Below the pieces are notes generated by a model, which was given only the letters and a program-made list of their open reading frames with translations, searched no databases and was not told the origin of the DNA. The position numbers were made by a program, and so were the translations under genes. Below, in pieces: positions 1-6,263 of a stretch of DNA of 6,985 nt. The DNA is from a bacterium. GTDB lineage: Bacteria > CG2-30-53-67 > CG2-30-70-394. Numbering within the stretch: the first letter of the stretch is position 1; each line of letters opens with the position of its first letter. The DNA is taken from positions 1-6,985 of the forward strand of contig JAJRSX010000129.1 of assembly GCA_024278555.1 (NCBI GenBank). The letters are read 5' to 3'.

Positions 1-242
1 CCCCTACTTCCGTGCCCTTCCGTGGATTCCGTGGCCAAAAAATCGCCTTCCGGGCCATTGCACGCCGGTGGTCTACGCCGATGACGTCAGACTGGCGGCA
101 CCCACCATTCGCGCCAACTCGCGCCCTGTTCGCGGCTCGATCTAGGAATTGGCCTTCCGGGCCACATCGGCACTGCATTGCAACACTGACGACACCTGGA
201 CCCTCCGCGCCGCCCGAAGGTGGTGTGATGGCGCGGCCGGCT
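1..242. other. Non-coding stretch downstream of leuS
   Basis: No convincing gene is seen between the window edge and the leuS stop codon. The one open frame on the plus strand has low-complexity, Arg/Pro/His-rich composition and no recognisable family. The stretch contains a TTCCGTG tandem repeat at its left end, a 13-bp direct repeat (GCCTTCCGGGCCA at 45-57 and 152-164), and CATTGCA twice (56-62 and 176-182). A short plus-strand frame at 65-142 reads VVYADDVRLAAPT before a stop; this is discussed as a weak finding. No hairpin with a T-run that would serve as a leuS terminator was found. Confidence 0.5.
8..33. repeat. Short tandem TTCCGTG repeat
   Basis: The heptamer TTCCGTG occurs three times, at 8-14, 18-24 and 27-33, with start-to-start spacing of 10 and 9 bases, and is followed by GGCCAAAAAA. 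On the minus strand this reads as repeated CACGGAA. From memory, degenerate CACGGAA-type arrays of this kind are scattered through intergenic DNA of many environmental Proteobacteria and give rise to spurious low-complexity ORF calls. Further copies may lie left of the window edge. Function is unknown. Confidence 0.5.
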
Positions 243-2864
243 CTACACCACGACGTTCACTAACCGGCCGGGGACGACGATGACCTTGCGCGGCGGCTTG
301 CCGGCGAGCCATTTCTGGATCGTGGGGTCGGCGAGGGCGGCCTGCTCCAGGGCGTCGCGGTCGGCGTCGGCGGCGACGGTGAGGCGGGCGCGGACCTTGC
401 CGTTGACCTGGCAGACCAGCTCGAGGGTCTCCTCCTTGGCGAGCGCCGCGTCGAAGCTCGGCCAAGGGGTCGCGTAGAGGGGCTCGTCGTGGCCGAGGCT
501 CGCCCACAGCTCCTCGGTGATGTGGGGGGCGAAGGGGTTGAGGAGGTGGACGATCCCCTCCACCGCCGCCCGCGCCACCGGCGCTGCGACGGCGTCGCCG
601 GCGAGATAGGCCTGGAGGGCGTTGGCGAGCTCCATGGTCGCGGCGATGGCGGTGTTGAAGTGGAAGCCGGTGGCGCAGTCACCGGTGACCTTGCGGATCG
701 TCTGGTGGAGGCGGCGGGTGAGGGCGCGCCCCCCCTCCGACTCCCCACCCCCCCCCTCGGGCAGCGCCACCACCTGCCGCACCAGCCGCCACACCCGGCC
801 GAGGAAGCGGTAGCACCCCTCCACCCCCTCCTCGTTCCACTCCAGGTCTCGCTCGGGCGGCGCGGCAAAGAGGGAGAAGAGGCGGGCGGTGTCGGCGCCG
901 TACCGGTCGATGAGGGCGTCGGGGTCGACGACGTTCTTCTTCGACTTCGACATCTTGGTCACCCGGCCGCGCTCGGCCTCCTGACCACAGTGCGCACAGC
1001 GCCCCTCGGCCACCTCCTCGGGCAGGAGCCAGCCGTGGGTCGCGCACCGCCACGTCTCCTTGCACACCATCCCCTGGGTGAGGAGCCGCTCGAAGGGCTC
1101 ATCCACCCCCACGTGGCCGAGGTCGCGCAAGACCTTGGTGAAGAAGCGGGCGTAGAGCAGATGCAGCACCGCGTGCTCGATACCGCCGATGTACTGGTCG
1201 ACCCCCATCCAGTAGTCGACCTCGTCACGCTCGAAGGGGCCGCGGGCGAGCTCGTCGGCGGTGAAGCGCAGCGCCTCGCCGGTGGCGTGGGCGCGCGGGT
1301 CGGGGGAGGCGTAGCGGAGGAAGTACCACGACGACTCGACAAAGGTGTCGAAGGTGTCGGTCTCCCGCCGTGCCGCGCCGCCGCACTTCGGGCAGGTGGT
1401 GTGGACGAAGGCCTCGGAGGCGGCGAGCGGCGAGCCCCCCTCGCCGGTCAGCGCCACCGCCTCGGGGAGGAGCACCGGGAGCTGCTCCGCGGGGACCGTC
1501 TGCATGCCGCAGGCGTCGCAGTAGACCACCGGGATCGGCGTCCCCCAGTACCGCTGGCGCGACACCCCCCAGTCGCGCAGGCGAAAGGTGACCTCCGCCC
1601 GCCCCTGGGCCGTCTCCTCCAGCCAGCGGATGACGGCCTGCTTGCCCTCCGATGAGGGGAGGCCGTCGAAGTCGCCGGAGGCGGCCATGATGCCGGCCTC
1701 CTCGTACGCCCCCTCCATGGTCGCCGGGTCCAGGGGTAGCCCCGCACCGGGCCGCTCCGGGTCGGGGGGGAGGATGACCGGACGGATCGGCAGGCCGTAC
1801 TTGTGGGCGAAGTCGAAGTCGCGCTGGTCGTGGGCCGGGACCGCCATGACCGCGCCGGTGCCGTACCCCATGAGGACGAAGTTCGCCGCGTAGATGGGGA
1901 CCGGCTCGCGGGCCCCCGGCGGCAGGCAGTAGGCGCCGGTGAAGACCCCCTCCTTCTCCTGCTCCACCTCCTCCGCGCCGCTCTGCTCGGCACGCTCGCG
2001 CGCCAGCCGCTCGCGCAGGGCCTCTACCGCCGGCCGCTGTGCGTCGCTGACGATCTCCTCCACCAGGGGGTGCTCCGGGGCGATGGAGAGGAAGGTGACC
2101 CCGAAGAGGGTGTCGGGGCGGGTGGTGAAGACCTCGACCACCGCCTCGTGGCCGACCACCGGGAAGCGGATCCGCGCCCCCTCCGAGCGGCCGATCCAGT
2201 GGCGCTGCATGGTCCGCACCCGCTCGGGCCAGCCGTCGAGACGATCGAGGCCGGCGAGGAGCTCGTCGGCGTAGTCGGTGATCTTGAGAAACCACTGGTC
2301 CAGCGGCTTGAGCCGCACCGGCTCGCCGCACCGCCAGCAGGCGCCGTCCTCCACCTGCTCGTTGGCCAGGACGGTGGCGCAGGTGTCGCACCAGTTCACC
2401 TCGCCGTACCGCTTGTAGGCGATCCCCCGCTCCACCATCTGGGTGAAGAGGAGCTGCTCCCACCGGTAGTAGGCCGGATCGCAGGTGGCGAATTCCCGCT
2501 CCCACGGGATGGAGAGGCCGAGCTTGTCGAGCTGGCCGCGCATGTAGGCGATGTTCTCGCGCGTCCACTTGGCCGGGTGGATCTTGCGCTCGATGGCGGC
2601 GTTCTCCGCCGGCATCCCGAAGGCGTCCCACCCCATCGGGTGGAGCACGTCGAACCCCTGGCGTCGCCGCAGCCGGGCGATCACGTCGCCGATGGCGTAG
2701 TTGCGCACGTGGCCCATGTGGATGCGCCCCGACGGGTAGGGGAACATCTCCAGGCAGTAGAACTTCTTCCCCGGGTGGCCCTCGGCGACGCGAAAGGCGG
2801 CGGACTCCCGCCACCGCTCCTGCCACCGCGCCTCCACCCGCTTCGGCTCGTACCGCTCGTCCAC
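243..2864 (-). CDS. leuS: Leucyl-tRNA synthetase
   Basis: This cytoplasmic class I aminoacyl-tRNA synthetase charges tRNA-Leu with leucine using ATP. From the chosen start it is 873 residues, close to the 860 of E. coli. The HIGH signature is HMGH at residues 49-52 (context [14 protein letters not shown]) and KMSKS is at 637-641. The CP1 editing domain has TTRPDT at 247-252, matching E. coli numbering, and the later [18 protein letters not shown] segment with its editing aspartate. A Cys-rich zinc module (CDTC...CWRC) precedes the editing domain, and further CxxC pairs lie around CDAC and CPKC. An extra Cys/His insertion (CATHGW...CAHC) sits just before KMSKS. The open frame runs upstream to a GTG at 2909, but I chose the GTG at 2864: it follows a GGGGGTG purine-rich stretch, and the protein then begins [15 protein letters not shown], aligning with the E. 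coli N-terminus. The gene is divergent from the kinase-like gene. Identification is very secure; the start is likely. Confidence 0.97.
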   Translation of the reverse strand: MDERYEPKRVEARWQERWRESAAFRVAEGHPGKKFYCLEMFPYPSGRIHMGHVRNYAIGDVIARLRRRQGFDVLHPMGWDAFGMPAENAAIERKIHPAKWTRENIAYMRGQLDKLGLSIPWEREFATCDPAYYRWEQLLFTQMVERGIAYKRYGEVNWCDTCATVLANEQVEDGACWRCGEPVRLKPLDQWFLKITDYADELLAGLDRLDGWPERVRTMQRHWIGRSEGARIRFPVVGHEAVVEVFTTRPDTLFGVTFLSIAPEHPLVEEIVSDAQRPAVEALRERLARERAEQSGAEEVEQEKEGVFTGAYCLPPGAREPVPIYAANFVLMGYGTGAVMAVPAHDQRDFDFAHKYGLPIRPVILPPDPERPGAGLPLDPATMEGAYEEAGIMAASGDFDGLPSSEGKQAVIRWLEETAQGRAEVTFRLRDWGVSRQRYWGTPIPVVYCDACGMQTVPAEQLPVLLPEAVALTGEGGSPLAASEAFVHTTCPKCGGAARRETDTFDTFVESSWYFLRYASPDPRAHATGEALRFTADELARGPFERDEVDYWMGVDQYIGGIEHAVLHLLYARFFTKVLRDLGHVGVDEPFERLLTQGMVCKETWRCATHGWLLPEEVAEGRCAHCGQEAERGRVTKMSKSKKNVVDPDALIDRYGADTARLFSLFAAPPERDLEWNEEGVEGCYRFLGRVWRLVRQVVALPEGGGGESEGGRALTRRLHQTIRKVTGDCATGFHFNTAIAATMELANALQAYLAGDAVAAPVARAAVEGIVHLLNPFAPHITEELWASLGHDEPLYATPWPSFDAALAKEETLELVCQVNGKVRARLTVAADADRDALEQAALADPTIQKWLAGKPPRKVIVVPGRLVNVVV

Positions 2865-2973
2865 TCGGCACCCCCACAACCTGGATTGAGAAGGCGCGGA
2901 GGCTACCACCTCGCCCCCCGCCTTTCAGCCCTCCACCCGGTCGCCCCCCGCTCCGACCACCTACACTTGGGCC
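2865..2973. promoter_or_regulatory. Divergent spacer between leuS and the kinase-like gene
   Basis: This 109-bp spacer must drive leuS leftward and the kinase-like gene rightward. On the plus strand TACACT at 2962-2967 resembles a -10 box. It sits so close to the ATG at 2974 that transcription would begin at or next to the start codon, and no Shine-Dalgarno sequence precedes the ATG. A leaderless mRNA is therefore possible. No good -35 box is visible. An 11-bp direct repeat, TCGCCCCCCGC, occurs at 2911-2921 and 2941-2951, exactly 30 bp apart. No clear leuS promoter could be picked. Promoter assignment is inference. Confidence 0.35.
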
Positions 2974-3960
2974 ATGGCTACCCCTGTCGCGACCACCCGC
3001 CGCCTCCCCGACGAGGCGAACCTGCGAGCGCTCATCGGCCGCCACCTCGGGGGTGGGGCGGTGCCGCGGCGGATCGTCGTGGTCGAGGACACCACCGAGT
3101 TCTTCCAGATCGACTACAACGCGGTGGTGGTCCTCGGCGGCACGCCGTACCTGATGCGCAACTACGAGCGCGAGGGGCGGTTCGGCCTCGACGACGAGCC
3201 GAAGTACTGGGTGCGGCGCGCCATCGACCTGACCACCGGCGCCACCAAGGTGATCAAGCTGGTCTTCGAGGAGCGGATCGAGACGCGGCTGGGGGCGATG
3301 ACCATCGAGTGTGTCCGCTCCGCCGCCAAGGAGGCGGCGATCCTGGAGCTGGTCGGCGACCACCCGAGCTTCATGCACGGCCACTCGGTGGTCGACGCGG
3401 CGGGCAACGTGGTCCGGGTGATCGACTACATCCCCGGCCCGCGCCTCGACCGGGTCGTCGAGCGGTTGGCGAAGGACCACGAGCGGTACTACTTCACCGA
3501 GCTGGCGCCGCTGTTGGACCGCTACCGCGACATCTGCCGGGCGATCCAGTTCCTCCACAACCGTGGCTTCCGCCACGGCGACATCCGCCGCGACCACGTG
3601 ATCCACGACCGCGACACCGGCCGCTGGCGGTGGATCGACTTCGACTACGACTACAGCAGCGGCGCCAACCCCTTCGGCTACGACCTCTTCGGCCTCGGCA
3701 ACATCCTCATCTTCCTGGTCGGTGGCGGCGACGTGACCCGCCACGGCCTCGCCGCGGCCGGCTCCCCGGCCCTGGCGCGGCTGGCTCCCGAAGACATGAA
3801 CATCGTCCTCGGCCACCGGGTCGCCAACCTGGAGAGGGTCTACCCCTACATCGACCCGGCGCTGGCGCGGGTGCTGCGCCACTTCTCCGCCGGCGCCAAC
3901 CTCTTCTACGAGACCACCGACGCCCTGCTCGAAGAGCTGGAGGAGGTGGTCTTCCGCTAA
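2974..3960 (+). CDS. Atypical protein-kinase-like (PKL fold) protein
   Basis: This 328-residue soluble protein has the order of motifs of the protein kinase/aminoglycoside phosphotransferase fold. The likely ATP-binding Lys is K95 in KVIKLVF, and the likely helix-C Glu is E120 in AAKEAAILEL. The catalytic loop is HGDIRRDH at 201-208 with base D203. The metal-binding Asp is D222 in WIDFDYDY, and D237 in GYDLFGLG matches the helix-F Asp. HGD rather than HRD resembles the APH/RIO-like branches. The position usually held by the metal-binding Asn is His208. No classic glycine-rich loop is obvious; the stretch at 59-82 probably fills that role. There is no signal peptide or membrane segment. Phosphotransfer is inferred from the motifs and the substrate is unknown. 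A universal stress protein gene follows 17 bp downstream in the same direction, so the two probably share a transcript. The ATG at 2974 lacks a clear ribosome site. Confidence 0.8.
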   Translation: MATPVATTRRLPDEANLRALIGRHLGGGAVPRRIVVVEDTTEFFQIDYNAVVVLGGTPYLMRNYEREGRFGLDDEPKYWVRRAIDLTTGATKVIKLVFEERIETRLGAMTIECVRSAAKEAAILELVGDHPSFMHGHSVVDAAGNVVRVIDYIPGPRLDRVVERLAKDHERYYFTELAPLLDRYRDICRAIQFLHNRGFRHGDIRRDHVIHDRDTGRWRWIDFDYDYSSGANPFGYDLFGLGNILIFLVGGGDVTRHGLAAAGSPALARLAPEDMNIVLGHRVANLERVYPYIDPALARVLRHFSAGANLFYETTDALLEELEEVVFR

Positions 3961-3977
3961 TCGACGAGGATCGAGCC

Positions 3978-4460
3978 ATGAGCGAGCCCACGACCTGCCC
4001 CGAGGTAAGCGACCGCCACCTCCTTCTCGCGGTCGACGCATCCCCCTACGCCCGCCACGCGGTCGACTTCGTCGGCGACCTCTTCGGGGGCCGGGACGAC
4101 TGCCGGATCACCCTCCTGCACGTGGTCCAGCGGCCGGCGGCGGAGCAGTTCGCCGACGAGGCCGCGTGCATCGCGTGGACCGAGGCGCACGCGGCCGCCG
4201 CGCAGGCGATCCTCGACGGGGCACGCGAGCGGCTCGCGGTGCGCGGAATCCCGGCGGCGCGGATCGCGGTGGAGGTCGAGGCCATCGAGGTGGCGACGGT
4301 GGCCGACGCGATCCTCGCCGCCCGCCAGCGCCTGGGGTGCTGCACCGTGGTGGTGGGCAGGCGCAGGCTGTCGAAGCAGGAGGAGTTCCTCTACGGCTCC
4401 ACCTCCAACCGCATCCTCCACGAGGCCCACGGCTGCGCGGTCCTGGTGGTGCAGTCGTAG
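3978..4460 (+). CDS. Universal stress protein (UspA family), single domain
   Basis: This 160-residue cytoplasmic protein covers one complete Usp domain. It begins with strand 1, HLLLAVDAS (D20 at the nucleotide-binding position), and continues with ITLLHVV at 44-50. Its C-terminal signature is VVVGRRR...YGSTSNRILHEAHGCAVLVV. The ATP-binding Usp consensus is G-2x-G-9x-G(S/T). Here G127, a nine-residue spacer and G140-S141 are present, but the middle Gly is Arg130, so nucleotide binding is likely but not certain. GAGGA at 3966-3970 lies seven bases before the ATG and supports the start. It lies immediately downstream of the kinase-like gene, which suggests co-expression and perhaps a functional link such as stress-related phosphorylation; this is inference. 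It ends upstream of the palindromic element that separates it from the convergent pyrE. Confidence 0.9.
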   Translation: MSEPTTCPEVSDRHLLLAVDASPYARHAVDFVGDLFGGRDDCRITLLHVVQRPAAEQFADEAACIAWTEAHAAAAQAILDGARERLAVRGIPAARIAVEVEAIEVATVADAILAARQRLGCCTVVVGRRRLSKQEEFLYGSTSNRILHEAHGCAVLVVQS

Positions 4461-4488
4461 GCGGCGATCCCGACCCCCAGGGCCAGGC

Positions 4489-4549
4489 GGAGTCGGGGTC
4501 AAAATCGGGGTCTACCTTCGGATTATGTCCGAAGGTAGACCCCGACTCC
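4489..4549. repeat. Palindromic REP/MITE-like element with two alternative folds
   Basis: The inner palindrome has a perfect 18-bp stem: TCGGGGTCTACCTTCGGA at 4505-4522 pairs with 4528-4545 around the 5-base loop TTATG. TCGGGGTC occurs twice on the left side (4493-4500 and 4505-4512, period 12). As a result GGAGTCGGGGTC at 4489-4500 is also perfectly complementary to 4538-4549, giving a second, mutually exclusive 12-bp outer pairing. The element lies between the convergent usp-like gene and pyrE. Its size, perfect dyad and intergenic position fit a REP-type or small non-autonomous element; whether other copies exist in the genome cannot be seen from this window. Confidence 0.7.
4501..4545 (-). 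terminator. Probable intrinsic terminator of pyrE
   Basis: Read on the minus strand, the 18-bp GC-containing hairpin (4545 down to 4505) begins 33 bases after the pyrE stop codon and is followed immediately by TTTT (4504-4501). That is the arrangement of a Rho-independent terminator, although the T-run is short. On the plus strand the hairpin is followed by GACTCC, with no T-run, so it would stop usp-like transcripts less efficiently. It coincides with the repeat element, which suggests that a mobile palindrome supplies the terminator. Confidence 0.55.
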
Positions 4550-4583
4550 TGAGAGGGAGAAGGAAGACGGTCTTCCCCTCAGG
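4548..4583. other. Imperfect hairpin over the pyrE stop codon
   Basis: CCTGAG at 4548-4553 pairs with CTCAGG at 4578-4583, and an inner GGAAGA/TCTTCC pair (4562-4567 with 4571-4576) forms the tip. AGGAAGACG is also directly repeated at 4561-4569 and 4581-4589. The structure includes the pyrE stop codon (4579-4581). It could assist 3'-end stability of the pyrE mRNA, but it is a modest fold and the role is speculative. Confidence 0.3.
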
Positions 4584-5145
4584 AAGACGCCGCCATCACC
4601 GCCTCGCGGGTCGCCAGGGCGGTGACCTCCACCCCCGCCGCCTCGATCGCCTCGCGCCCCCCCTCCTGGCGGTCGACCACCACGCAGCAGTGGACCACCT
4701 TCAACCCCGCGTCGCGGCACGCCTCGATCGCCCGGATCGCGGAGCCGCCGGTGGTGATCACGTCGTCCACGACCACCACCCGGTCGCCCTCCCTGACGTT
4801 ACCCTCGATCGGCAGGCGGGTGCCGTGGTCCTTCGGCTGCTTGCGGACCACGAAGGCCTCGATGGGGGTACCGTGGATCTCCGAGCAGTAGGCGCAGGCA
4901 AAGGCGAGGGGGTCGGCGCCGAGGGTGAGGCCGCCGATCGCCGCCGCCCTCATGGGCGCCACCACCTCGAAGAGGCAGCGGCCCACCAGGACCAGCCCCT
5001 CCGGGTGGTAGAGGGTGGTCTTGCAGTTGAAGTAGTAGGGCGAGGTTCGCCCGGAGGCGAGGCGAAAGGGGGCGTCGGGCTGGTGGCGAAAGGAGCGCTC
5101 GGCGAGGAGCTCGATGAGGCGGGCACGGTTGGTGTCGAGGTCCAT
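4579..5145 (-). CDS. pyrE: Orotate phosphoribosyltransferase
   Basis: This 188-residue cytoplasmic enzyme converts orotate and PRPP to orotidine 5'-monophosphate in de novo pyrimidine synthesis. The type I PRTase PRPP-binding loop is VVVVDDVITTGGS at residues 123-135. SGRTSPYYFN at 31-40 is the N-terminal substrate-region signature. RKQPKDHG at 101-108 supplies the catalytic-loop Arg/Lys residues, and VVDRQEGGRE at 156-165 is typical of the family. The length is slightly shorter than E. coli PyrE (213). The ATG at 5145 fits the family N-terminus, although the upstream bases on the minus strand (CCCTCGGCCG) give no good Shine-Dalgarno site. It is convergent with the usp-like gene and divergent from the receiver gene, so it is likely transcribed alone. 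A hairpin followed by TTTT lies just downstream. Confidence 0.95.
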   Translation of the reverse strand: MDLDTNRARLIELLAERSFRHQPDAPFRLASGRTSPYYFNCKTTLYHPEGLVLVGRCLFEVVAPMRAAAIGGLTLGADPLAFACAYCSEIHGTPIEAFVVRKQPKDHGTRLPIEGNVREGDRVVVVDDVITTGGSAIRAIEACRDAGLKVVHCCVVVDRQEGGREAIEAAGVEVTALATREAVMAASS

Positions 5146-5467
5146 CGGCCGAGGGTCGCAGAGCGCGGCCCTGCCCTCAACCGCTCCCCAATCCCATCAT
5201 CGTCGGCTCACCATGGGGGACATGGAGCAGCCGCTTTGGGGTCCAGCAGCGGCTCTGCGGCTTTGGGGTCAGGTCTTGCCTCGTCACATTTCTTGCGGCT
5301 TTGGGGTCAGGTCTTGCCTCGTCACATTTCTTGAAGACTCGTCACATTTCTTGAACAAATGTGACGAGGCAAGACCTGACCCCAAAGCCGCTGCTGACCC
5401 CAAAGCCGCTGGTTGTGGAGAGGGCCGCGACCGGGCAAGAGAGGGGGGTACATTTCCGGGAGACCCC
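5146..5467. other. pyrE / receiver-gene intergenic region holding a repeat cluster
   Basis: This 322-bp spacer separates the divergent pyrE and receiver genes. About 180 bp of it is the nested repeat cluster at 5230-5409. The pyrE-proximal part (5146-5229) and the receiver-proximal part (5410-5467) show no clear promoter. An open frame crosses the region in phase with the receiver gene but encodes repeat-derived sequence without family resemblance. GGGAG at 5458-5462 is the ribosome site for the receiver gene. Confidence 0.6.
5230..5409. repeat. Nested direct and inverted repeat cluster (REP/MITE-like)
   Basis: A 38-bp unit is present as two perfect tandem copies at 5257-5294 and 5295-5332. 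An inverted perfect 35-bp match to the same unit lies at 5357-5391. Between them, an 18-bp tail piece CTCGTCACATTTCTTGAA is repeated (5318-5335 and 5338-5355, period 20). Partial copies flank both sides: GCCGCTTTGGGGTC at 5230-5243 (one mismatch to the unit) and the inverted CTGACCCCAAAGCCGC at 5394-5409. The core CTTTGGGGTC therefore occurs five times, three forward and two inverted. The single-stranded form could fold as a long 35-bp hairpin with a 27-base loop, or as a shorter 12-bp hairpin (5338-5349 with 5357-5368, loop CTTGAAC). No transposase gene is present in the window. Confidence 0.85.
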
Positions 5468-5824
5468 ATGGCCACCGTCCTGCTCGCCGTCAACGACCTC
5501 TTCTTCACCGCCAAGCTGGAGACGCTCCTGCGCCAGGCGGGCCACACCCCGCAGAAGGGGGGTGGTGACCCCCTGGCCGCGGCGGAGACCGCCCCGCCCG
5601 ACCTCTTGATCGTCGATCTCAACGCGAGCCACCTCGACCCCCTCGACCTGCTCCGCCGCTGGAAGGCGGGCGAGGCGACCGCCACGCTGCCGGTCCTCTG
5701 TTATACGAACCACGCCAACGTCGACGGCATGCGGCAGGCGATGGAGCTCGGCGCCGACAAGGTCGTCGCCCGCTCGGAGATCGCCGCCCACCTCCCGGGG
5801 CTGGTGACGCGGCTCACCGGGTAG
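5468..5824 (+). CDS. Stand-alone response-regulator receiver domain protein
   Basis: This 118-residue protein is a single receiver (CheY-like) domain with no output domain. Strand 1 is TVLLAVND. The usual acidic pair is N9-D10, so the first acid is replaced by Asn. The phospho-acceptor candidate is D50 in LLIVDLNA, the Thr/Ser switch residue is T80 in VLCYTNH, and the segment GADKVVARS at 95-103 matches the usual GADDYLTKP. The invariant Lys therefore appears to be R102. Phosphorylation is possible but metal binding and switching may be altered. No histidine kinase lies nearby, and the partner is unknown. GGGAG at 5458-5462, five bases before the ATG, supports the start; the same frame is open far upstream through the repeat cluster, but that part is not receiver-like. 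The 3' end overlaps the convergent hepT end by 11 bp. Confidence 0.85.
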   Translation: MATVLLAVNDLFFTAKLETLLRQAGHTPQKGGGDPLAAAETAPPDLLIVDLNASHLDPLDLLRRWKAGEATATLPVLCYTNHANVDGMRQAMELGADKVVARSEIAAHLPGLVTRLTG

Positions 5825-6263
5825 GTGCGTCACCCTCTGCGGCCTTCGCGTCCAGGAACGCCTGCACGTGGGCCAGGTAGCGCGGCACGTCACGGAGGAT
5901 CGAGGTGAGCGCCTCGCGGACCCGGCTTGGCTCCACCTCGTCATACTCGTGGATGATCCGGTCGCGCAGCCCAGCCGCCGGGGCAATCTCACGCGCGAAC
6001 GGTCCGGGCAAGAGACCGACCTTCGACAGCGCCGTGAAGGAGGTGAAGTAATCGCGCGGCGGAGGCTCCCCGAGGGCGGTGAGGAGGTGGTAGTTGATAT
6101 CGACCATCCGCCCCACGACGCGCTCGATGTACCGCTCGACCACCAGCTCGGTGACCGGATCCTCCAGATAGTCTTCCAGATCCATCGCCCCATACGCACG
6201 GAGCGCCTCCACGTCGGCGGCGATGAGGACCATCTTGCGGTCCACAAGCGCCTTGTCGATCAC
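5814..6263 (-). CDS. hepT: HepT-like toxin (HEPN domain, former DUF86)
   Basis: This 149-residue, mainly helical protein resembles the HepT toxin of HepT/MntA toxin-antitoxin systems. The signature R-X4-H-X-Y is intact: R100, H105 and Y107 in LRDRIIHEYDEV. In characterised HepT proteins this motif supports RNase activity, and the Tyr is the site adenylylated by MntA. The N-terminal pattern, a long first helix, DLEDYL, then an ERYIERVVGRMVDINYHL helix, is also typical. The start is GTG at 6261-6263, which overlaps the TGA of the nucleotidyltransferase gene as GTGA, indicating translational coupling. The protein ends at the tail of the convergent receiver gene. By eye the region is slightly less GC-rich than leuS, in keeping with an accessory module. 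A cellular RNA target cannot be read from sequence. Confidence 0.88.
   Translation of the reverse strand: MIDKALVDRKMVLIAADVEALRAYGAMDLEDYLEDPVTELVVERYIERVVGRMVDINYHLLTALGEPPPRDYFTSFTALSKVGLLPGPFAREIAPAAGLRDRIIHEYDEVEPSRVREALTSILRDVPRYLAHVQAFLDAKAAEGDAPTR

Noticed and set aside
489-1655. Long plus-strand open frame opposite leuS
   Set aside because: It is an antisense shadow of a secure leuS gene; its Gly/Arg/Val/His-rich composition follows from the high GC content and it shows no family motifs.
2911-2951. 11-bp direct repeat TCGCCCCCCGC as an operator pair
   Set aside because: The 30-bp spacing is suggestive, but the sequence is low-complexity C-rich and neither half is a dyad, so it is not enough to call a regulator site.
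1803-3977. Plus-strand open frame running through antisense leuS into the usp-like gene
   Set aside because: Only the last part, from the ATG at 3978, matches a real family. The upstream portion is antisense to leuS and out of frame with the kinase gene.
1225-4041. Very long minus-strand open frame (938 codons) across leuS, the spacer and the kinase-like gene
   Set aside because: It runs out of frame through leuS and antisense through the kinase gene. Long stop-free frames are expected in DNA this GC-rich, and no domain is recognisable.
5257-5391. CRISPR array
   Set aside because: The two forward units are directly adjacent without spacers, the remaining copies are inverted or partial, and no cas gene is present.
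5413-5454. Promoter for the receiver gene (TTGTGG ... TACATT)
   Set aside because: The gap between the two hexamers is 30 bases, too long for a sigma-70 promoter, and the start site would fall inside the ribosome-binding site.
5445-5467. Third copy of a GGGGTC palindrome over the receiver ribosome site
   Set aside because: The minus strand reads GGGGTCTCCC and the left side has a G-run, but there is no extended dyad; it is probably chance plus the Shine-Dalgarno sequence.
5114-5467. N-terminal extension of the receiver protein
   Set aside because: The frame is open, but its sequence derives from the repeat cluster. The ATG at 5468 has a ribosome site and begins exactly at receiver strand 1.
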